Below are positions 56,400-64,000 of a DNA stretch of 64,000 nt, in pieces (within the stretch, counting starts at the first letter, position 1; each line of letters begins with the position of its first letter). Source of the DNA: Bimastos eiseni (taxonomy: Eukaryota; Annelida; Clitellata; Crassiclitellata; Lumbricidae); the NCBI GenBank assembly GCA_959347315.1, contig OY365810.1, positions 26,984,585-27,048,584 on the forward strand, written 5' to 3'. The position numbers were made by a program, and so were the translations under genes. Under the pieces are notes generated by a model. It did not search any database. It saw only the letters and a program-made list of their open reading frames with translations, and was not told the origin of the DNA.

Positions 56400-58177
56400 A
56401 GTGTACATTATTGTACAATTGTAAGTGGCGAGATATAGGCCTATCACGGCCTTCTACATATACAAATGATAATGGCCCTAATTGACGAAGTATGGTTTAA
56501 AAGAACATTTATTTTTTATGAAGATATATTTTCTTCTAGGTGCATGTAATGCGTACCTATATTAAAAGGCATAAAAATATCATGTATGAATATGTGTACG
56601 AATACATGTTTAAAATTAAATGCGCTAAAGAAATAAACGACAGCTTAGAAAATGACGAATGGTCCGTTTGCGATTTCTACTCAGTATGAACGATCGGCGC
56701 CTCTCAAACGTCACATTCAAACCGGAAGTGATTGATCGGAATGATACGTCACTTCCTCTCTCCACCGGGAGACTATAGTCGTCATCGTTGCTCACTCATA
56801 GCGTGCCTGCAGCAACTGCAATGTATATGCTAAAGGCGCCATTTGAACGTCCTTTACACGCGTATACATTTAATGCAATACACGATAATGCAAGCATCGA
56901 ATGTTATGGTGATGTGATGGAAAGCGTTGTCATTGAAAGTGATATGTTGCATGATGATACGATATAAAGTGGCTCCACTGCGTCGTTCTATATTTCGCGA
57001 AATTCTGTGTGCCAGTTGTATAGATGCTTTATATAGCGCATATTTAGAAATTCACACAAAAAGTGGGTGGTCCATATAGTGTCAAAGGTCATTTGGAACA
57101 AAAGTTCACTATAATCAACAAACAGTGATCTGATAACCTGGAAAAGTGGCACGATAAACGTAGAAGATGACGCTTCCCTTGACCACCTATAAGTCCTAGA
57201 ATAAATTTGGTAAGAGCTTTCAATATTGCCGCCCGTTTGAATGGATGCCATTATGATATGAATGCAATCTAAGGTTTCCGTGTGAATACCATGTTGGCCC
57301 GAGATTCAAAATCTCTGAATCAAACCACGGTTGGCAGGCGAACTGATGGCTGGACGGAGATCCAGATGTTTTGGATAAATGGTTTCAGACATAAAATATG
57401 TTAAACACTCTCTTTGCTCAGGGTTGGTATGTCAACAGCATCATCCGTGTATGGTTAGGTAGATCAATGCCAAAAGTTGTCCTCCTGGTCGCCATCTTTC
57501 AATCTGTCTTAGCAGCTTCGTTGTCAACTTCTTTTCTGGTTTCATAGCAACCTGTCTTGAAACTTCACTTTGTATCTTTGGACAACACAAGTTTCTGACA
57601 TGACGCATCCCATGTGAATATACTGGTGACATGTACGTTTAGCTTTTAAGACGACGAGGCTCGAATAGTCAAGTAAAGAGTCATTGGAGAACATTACAAG
57701 CATGGAGTGTCACGTGGGCATGCATCTCCATGACAACAACATTCAAACAGGTTCACTGGATGCAGACTAAGAAAGAATTAAGAAACTGTTATTCGCAAGA
57801 GAGATTGTGTTTATGTGTAAGATCATGTCAAGAGGAGCCGAAGGCAATGTTCGCGGTGTCATATTCGCGGTGATCCTGGTGGTGGTGGTAGTGGTTGACT
57901 AGTGGTTTGGATAATGCTAAAAGTTCTGATGACGATGCCTACTAGGTCAATGAGGACGATGATAATGATTCCGCGACGACTATGATATTTGTGACACATG
58001 CGACGAACACGAAAATGATAATAAGAGGATGACAACAATGATGATCATGATGATGAACATGATAATGACAACAACGACAACAACACCAGCGATGGCGATT
58101 ATGACAATGAACATGCATAGGAGGACTTAAAACATGTCAGTGTATTATGTTAGACGTGCTATATACGAGTGACTTAC
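56400..58177. other. Intergenic or stum-like intron, no gene recognised
   Basis: The downstream exon of the stum-like gene could lie here on the minus strand, but I could not identify it. Minus-strand open frames at 57251-56988 and 57632-57441 have no matching domain. Confidence 0.35.
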
Positions 58178-58354
58178 GGGCCAACTGAACGAATGTCATT
58201 CCCCAGAGGATACTCCAAATCCATCCGACGATCAGGAGGAAGGTTGTCGTCTGGAGAAAACCGGAGACGAGATTGAGAGCCATCGCATGCAACGGTCGGT
58301 TAAGACGAGTTGTCACACCACAGCAGAAGACGGTGAACGCGGAGATTAACGTAC
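58178..58354 (-). CDS. Spec3/stum-family membrane protein, one internal exon
   Basis: The 177-nt exon is bounded by a GTGCATAG acceptor at 58355 and a GTAAGTC donor at 58177, phases 1 in and 1 out. It encodes the core of the Spec3 domain: GTLISAFTVFCCG, then a short loop and two further hydrophobic segments with ALNLVSGFLQTTTFLLI and the highly conserved VGWIWSILWGMTFVQLA. Family members are sea urchin Spec3, linked to ectodermal cilia, and Drosophila stum, needed for mechanical sensing in proprioceptive neurons; the protein is membrane bound. The exon with the preceding CC/PGLG motif and the last exon were not found; they may be beyond the window or in unrecognised sequence. GC-rich coding sequence stands out from its flanks. 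Confidence 0.85.
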
Positions 58355-59140
58355 CTATGCACACGTCACAAAAAACAGACGAATATAGGCGTACATTGTA
58401 TGTTGATAACATATAATGCTTAGATGTACAATACGGTGTATTTAATCTTAGAGGCGAGATATAATTTGCAAAGATCGACCGATTGCCACGGCAGGAGATT
58501 GCTTTTACGCTTTGTTCTATGTAAAGCAGAAAATCGCGCTATATACTGAACGCTTGAACGACCTCATTGGAAACTAGGGTCTAGCCTACTCTTTTGAATT
58601 TTTTACGGCTGTAAGCAACTCAGTAGCATTTATCGTCCACCCGTTGTCCTATGTCCAGCTTTCAATCGCTAGAACATTTACTGTTTAACGACGCTGTATT
58701 TTGTAAGAAAATAATGAGCGTCGACCTCCTCCTTTAAGGCTTTAACTAAACTTTAGACTGGCAGCAGTTTAACCTTTTTGTACGTCAGACCCGGCATGCA
58801 CCGCGACGTAAGTTTACGTGACGCTTTGAACGTATGCAATGCCTGACAGAGCGGCAGCTGCTTATATTGTATTCGCTGAAATGCGTCGGTCATCGACTCG
58901 TTCTAAAATCTTCGTCCGGAAAGAAGAGAAACAATGACTGGTCAGTCTATTTGTAAACACTTCTGCAAACGACAGCAAGTAATACAGAAGGATACGCACA
59001 ACAATAGCAGCTCTATTTATAGATCTCGTTCACAGACAATACAAGGCATCAGTCAAGCGCAGAAATCGCCCATTCGGTTTCACACACACACACGCACACG
59101 CACACTTATGTATATATAATTTTATTTGCACTACATATGT
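58355..59140. other. Probable stum-like gene intron or flank
   Basis: Contains the diverged dispersed repeat at 58691-58768 and a CA microsatellite at 59080-59105. Nothing coding recognised. Confidence 0.35.
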
Positions 59141-59144
59141 ATCA

Positions 59145-59217
59145 ATAGCGCCTCCGAGTAGATTTACCGATGGGACGCTATATAAATGTAAAATAATCTA
59201 TGTATGTATGTATGTAG
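59145..59217 (+). repeat. LINE/SINE 3' tail with (ATGT)n
   Basis: TAGCGCCTCCGAG ... GGGACGCTATATAAATG followed by a short (TATG)n tract. It is the same tail form as at 21650 and, inverted, at 6665-6720. Confidence 0.65.
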
Positions 59218-59219
59218 GC

Positions 59220-62200
59220 ATGTAATTGCCAATTTAGCTAGATCATATACATGACTATCTATTTGGTATGGACAGATATAGGCACTGTTTAATGCATGGA
59301 TGGATATACCGCGGCCTTAACTACGCTGCACGCAAATGCTATCCAGTACACACACACACACACGTGCAGTGCCGTCTGCAGGTGGTAAAGCATTCCAGAA
59401 ATAAGCCCAAGTACAGTCGATTCATGTTTGAATTTGCTTTGGTTGTCGAACAGCATTTAGTATTTAAGCTTCATCTGGGCTCTTTTCCAGGCCGTGTGCA
59501 ATCCGAAGTTCAGTCAGTCTCCACTGTTCCTGTCCATGCGTGGCACGTACGAATAGCAGGTCTTTTTCCAGACTCTCGGAGAGACGGAAAGTATTTCCAT
59601 GCTCTCGCATGTGACATGGTCCTGGGCATCTCTGTAGCGTGCAATGTGTCAAACAGCCGTGGTTTAAAAGATGGGCACGTAGATGAGTGGACAGTTATAA
59701 TATCCTTTTCTCTGACAACCCTCCAGCAGTGCTTTCTGTTTTAATTCTTCTGTTTTGTTAATTGGTTGGCCAGGCGCTCGAAAAATTCTTCGTTATGGCT
59801 AGAAAAGCAGAACATTAAGTAGGAAGTGAGATAAGGTTGACTCATCTATTAATTCGCTAGATCTGCTGGAGCAAATCTAGTCCTCCGTCTCAAATTTCGA
59901 ATAAATTTGGACCGTCTTAAGACGGATAAACAGCCCGACAATATATAGTAATAACAATAATAGTAGTAGTAGTAATAATTATAATAATAATAATTATAAC
60001 AATAATAATAATAATAATAATAACGTTTATACAAGTAGGAGTTCACACCACAGGCGACACAAATGAACCTATGTATAATATTCACACATATTTCAATTTA
60101 TGACTTCTGACTGTTTAATTATACTCTTGAGCATCGAATAAAATTAAATTTAAGAAAAGCAGAGGAGTGATGTCCAAGAACTTTACCTCATTGCGAATAT
60201 TCGTTGCGAAAATTTCAATACATAATTACATGTTTATAAGTAATACATGGTCCGTATATAAATATATACGCATCTAATAATTGGATATATATTATATATA
60301 TATATATTTAGACTTAAATATACAAGCGTGGTTCGGTGTGTGGGTGTGGAAGCCTAAGGCATTTAGTGTATCTATATAGGAGCAAACCCTTATAAATGTT
60401 CAAGTGATACATTCAACCCAAAACTCCTCTATGCACAAAATATAAATGCATTTCTTATCCTCTGTTGCCTCTATCCTGTAGGTCACGATCCCCAATCAGG
60501 AGATGGGTATCACCCCACCCCAATGACCCATACGCAAGCTCTGCTGCACTATGACATCGAGCACTTTATTCTCATCTTCCCCTCATCCGTTCTCCCAAGA
60601 TCCGTTTTGCGCTTTCATGGCTCCATCTGTTTTCATTTTCCCGACCGTACACAAAACCCCATCTACATCCAATCCCATCGTTGAAATTGCACGGTCGATC
60701 TCGACATAGCAAAATGACCAACGGCAGTGGGACAGCACCACGCGTTGTAAGCGCTTCGCTCAGACCCAGCTTAGGTTTCCCTTTACTTTAGGCTTAGTCG
60801 ATTTAGGTTTCCCTTTCCCAATGCTCCTTTCTTCCCTAAACCACCGCAATAGTAGCCTACCAGAGGCAGCTAAAGCACGCCATGCGTATAGGCCTACGCA
60901 TCATGTCGGGAGATTGCTCGAGGAGTTTTACTATAGCCTGAATATAGCCATCGGTACAATATTTATAGGATTTCTTAAGTTAATTGAGGACTTAATTCAG
61001 AGTTACTGTTCACATATAAGAGAACTTTGTTTCCTTTTAGCAATATGTGACAGGAGATATATCGACATACGACTAATCCTCGGCAAAGCGAGTCAGAGGA
61101 GATTGTGATCAATGATCAATATATAATGTTATATATGGGATGGATTCTAATATAATGGTAGATGGCTTGCAAAGAGCAGTAAAACCTGACGTGATCAAAC
61201 CTCAATCTGATCCTATCTGGTCCTTTTACCTGAAGTAATTAATTCTAGTGGGGCCTGATGTGATTAAATTATATTATATACTGCTTAAATGTCATCCCAT
61301 CTGATCTATACTCAACTCTAATCTAATGTGAAAAGATAGACGTTTCTGAGAGCTGTCGATGGTCATATTTAAGCTGAAGCGAATTACGGGACGAACCAAA
61401 GTCGATGTGGTCGTCCGTGGTGTCGACCTGTGTGTTGCAGCTCAGATACTTCGCATCGAATCCCCGCTTCTCAGATCAATCATTCATTTGAAATCATGAA
61501 ATGGCTGAACCATGTCGATCAAATTCACTATAGACCATATGAGTCGACGTATCATCGCCTGTTCCAACGCCGTTACATTCCTCGAGTAACGGTTGTATAT
61601 TCGGGAGGGGTAAAGCTATAAATGTGAATCTAATACACTCGTATTAAAACATTATTTAGCCCCAATATTAACTAAGTTCTTTTTTTTCCATTTCGGTTAC
61701 GAATATCTATATTATAGCCTGCTCTTATTGGATTTGATATGGGGTATACAGCAGTCGATAAAATTCTACATTAAGAAGAATCGCATGGCCAAAACGTAAC
61801 ACAACCAAAAGCCTACATGTAGCCCACATCAGCGAATGGAAAGCCATAGAGAGGTAGTAGCGACGATAGCACCATAATATTATACTCCATAGTCTTCCTG
61901 AATCGTCATTCCTGAGCCTATGCGGTGCAGTTGTCCTTTCGCCACCCACCAAGCTTGTCGAGTAAATCTGTATGGAAGTCCTAATCTCAACGAATCGGGT
62001 TGTACGTTTGTTATTTATCTCCGTGGCATAATGCCCTGTCAGGGATTCAGCACCAATGGAATGGATCCGGGCTCACCTGGTCCATTCCGATTGGGTCCAT
62101 TCCATATATATCTAACATCTGATTCATTCCAAGTCACGACGATTTGCACATACAATAAGCGACACATTGCGTATGTAAAGCTACTTAAAGCAGAGCAATG

Positions 62201-62470
62201 AAATGACGGGCAACGCGAAATAACATTATCATGATGGCATACAAAGTTACAAACAACAATCGAGTCGAATTGACGCAACAACACGGTAGATTATGATGCT
62301 CCATTACATTTGGTGAAGGATCTCATCCGATCAATAATGAAAAGAATCAAGAATGTACATTATACATAGAGCCGCTATGAAAAAGACTTGCAGGCCTACA
62401 TTTGCATGTACTTGTTGCGTTACTAGGGCACAATAAATTGTGGCGATATGAACACTGGGCGGTTAACTAA
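59220..62470. other. Intergenic or intronic, no gene recognised
   Basis: AAT/AGT microsatellites lie at 59943-60024 and a TA tract at 60283-60310. The 158-codon plus frame at 59268-59744 has no recognised domain or splice support. No stum-like upstream exon (CC...PGLG motif) was seen on the minus strand. Confidence 0.35.
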
Positions 62471-62964
62471 CAGTAGGCTTGGGCAAACTAATCGATTAAT
62501 CGAGTTATACTAATTAATTATTTAATCGAGGGTCAAAATAAAACTCGATTAATCGATTAATTTTCATTTATTTTTGGGTAGAAGGTTCGGCCGCAGAAGA
62601 TTTATTCGTTATAAAAGCATTTGCTCCATACTGTTCAATGGAACAATGATAATTATGATTATAATGAAGCCGCAAACGGTCACACTCGCATTGCATCATC
62701 TTGACGCGGGCAAACAGCGACAGTGTTAGGCTGCTAGCAGGGTGTTATGTGGGACGTGGGTGGCAATAAAAGCCATCTATGTCGCACAGCTACTTACAGG
62801 CCGCCATTCTAACTAGACTGAGGCCCTCGTGCCTTGCCGAAAGAGGATTTGGGTCAGGAAGGGCATCCAGTTATAAAAGCGTGGAGCTTCTGCGGGCGAA
62901 AGTCTGGCCTAAAACGCGCCGAAAAATGACTTCCGCGTCCGAAAGATCTTGGTATATGTCTAAA

Positions 62965-63070
62965 AACGATACTAACCCTAACACTAACAATAACGACCCT
63001 CAAGACGCCTAACCTGACCCAAACCGACCCTCACGGAGCCTAACCTGACCGTAATCGACCCTCACGACGC
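62965..63070 (-). repeat. 31-bp minisatellite, opposite strand to the 15.7-kb copy
   Basis: Minus strand reads GGGTCAGGTTAGGCGTC, TTGAGGGTC and variants, the same unit as the one in the Mutator-like MITE at 15698-15815. It includes telomere-like CCCTAACACTAAC words. Confidence 0.8.
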
Positions 63071-63098
63071 ATAGCACAAATTTTAGGTGTCTTAGCGA

Positions 63099-63155
63099 TG
63101 CGCATGCTCGTGCACTAATGGTTGCGCATGCGCCAGGGGTTGCGCATGCGCAGAG
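63099..63155. promoter_or_regulatory. Cluster of NRF1-like GCGCATGC palindromes
   Basis: Two perfect TTGCGCATGCGC sites (about 63122 and 63140) and a half-match ATGCGCATGCTC lie within 57 bp of the composite hAT element. The sequence is the consensus for NRF1/P3A2-type factors. Function unknown. Confidence 0.5.
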
Positions 63156-63691
63156 GTAAATTTGTTATGGGTAAAAGTAGAATTTTCGTTTATTTTTGGG
63201 CCCAAGGTTCGGCCGCAGAAGATTATTTCGTTATAAAAGCATTTGCGCCTGACTGTTCAATGGAACAATGATAATTATGATTATAATGAATCCGCAAACG
63301 GTCACACTCACACTGCATGTTTAATTGTTTATAGACGCCTACACTTTACTTGTAAAGAAACTGCGTTAAACATATTAAAAGACGTCGATATCTCAAACAC
63401 CAGGTGCATGCTTCCATGTCATTGTCAGGTACGCACGTACAGCACGCTTACACAGAAGTTGAATCAAACAAAAAATAATTATTATGTCATACGCGTTATA
63501 AATAAAATTTCCATGATTAGTTTGTGCAGGCTACCGTAATTCGGCATTTACTGAGGAACATAGTCAATATCACGAGTTGTGATATTATTAATCGAGCTAA
63601 TCGAACTAATCGCCTACGCCTAAGCGCCTACTAATCGATTAGTTGACGCCTGCTAATCGCGATTGGTAAGAGTCACTAATCGCCCAAGCCT

Positions 63692-64000
63692 ACTGCTGGA
63701 CTACGAGCAGTAGCGGGGCTAAGAAATTCAACCAACCGTCAACATCAATGACACATCGAGACAACGTCCGACAGATTTTTATGAGCCATGATGTTTAAGA
63801 ATAAGAATACCACGCACGTGATGATGTAGGGAAATACGCGTTCACAATCCATTGCAACCGACGGAGATATATAATTATATTATATAATAATATATAATAT
63901 AACGATATATAATTATATATATATATACCTTTAAAACTGTGTCAACCGATGCTCTATAAGATTGGCTATTACCATGCAGATTGCGTACTGACTGCTGATT
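63692..64000 (+). repeat. Segments B then A of the 47-kb duplicated repeat
   Basis: 63717-63870 matches 47590-47757 (segment B) and 63927-64000 is identical to 47271-47344 (segment A). They are separated by a TA-rich stretch (63868-63926). Order is reversed relative to 47 kb. Confidence 0.88.

Larger units (their letters stand above)
62471..63695. mobile_element. Composite hAT-like element
   Basis: Outer ends CAGTAGGCTTGGGC (62471) and its inverse (63682-63695) are terminal inverted repeats, each next to TAATCGATTA words, a style common in hAT transposons. Inside, a block of about 130 bp (TTCGGCCGCAGAAGATT ... CAATGGAACAATGATAATTA) occurs twice in direct orientation at 62564-62697 and 63187-63320. 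The 8-bp flanks do not match. It could be two nested or tandem copies. Confidence 0.65.

Noticed and set aside
55476..56447. 323-codon minus-strand frame rich in Tyr and Ile
   Set aside because: It is a translation of the TATA/ACGTATA satellite array; the opposite strand is open too, and there is no start, splice or domain support.
57441..57632. Terminal exon of the stum-like gene
   Set aside because: The frame is on the right strand and downstream, but no acceptor in the required phase and no similarity to the Spec3 C-terminus was seen.
59268..59744. 158-codon plus-strand frame
   Set aside because: Contains a CA microsatellite translation (HTHTH) and no known domain; likely chance.

Overview
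The window is eukaryotic nuclear DNA from a metazoan, most likely a marine bilaterian invertebrate. The evidence is many GT-AG introns, degenerate non-LTR retrotransposon ends, hAT, Mutator-like and Tc1/mariner-type DNA transposons, tRNA-derived SINEs and abundant microsatellites. A COP1 orthologue and a Spec3/stum-family exon fit an animal lineage that kept COP1, so not nematodes or flies. The exact phylum cannot be read from the sequence. The palindrome TAGGCCTA is strikingly common outside the first 18 kb.

Region 1 (about 1-18.3 kb) is one complete gene on the minus strand: the RING/coiled-coil/WD40 E3 ubiquitin ligase COP1. I could place 21 coding exons with consistent phases from ATG at 18256 to TGA at 1447, giving 607 residues. 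Its introns carry LINE 3' ends, a tRNA-derived SINE, an RTE-like fragment and a 456-bp MITE with a perfect 9-bp target duplication.

Region 2 (about 18.3-42 kb) is intergenic or very long-intron DNA made of transposon debris and tandem repeats. It holds CR1/L2-like reverse transcriptase tails, hAT-type elements (two with exact 8-bp target duplications), a 1.5-kb mariner-like element with another repeat nested in it, a compound 11+6-bp minisatellite, and two inverted copies of one LINE 3' end bordered by AAT/ATT arrays.

Region 3 (about 42-47 kb) holds a good small gene candidate on the plus strand at 43126: a signal peptide followed by a six-cysteine domain, with a TATA-like box upstream and AATAAA downstream. 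Next to it is a decayed RTE-like retrotransposon on the minus strand, then another hAT copy with an 8-bp duplication.

Region 4 (47-64 kb) is mostly repeats: SINEs, a purine-rich AGAC tract, an 0.8-kb AT-rich array with an exact 144-bp higher-order period, and a composite hAT-like repeat near the end. One well-supported exon of a Spec3/stum-family membrane protein lies at 58178-58354 on the minus strand. Its other exons were not found and may lie beyond the window.

The genes are not an operon and show no evident functional link: COP1 acts in ubiquitination, the stum-like protein is a membrane protein of ciliated or mechanosensory cells, and the small peptide is probably secreted. No CRISPR, bacterial operon or viral gene was seen.
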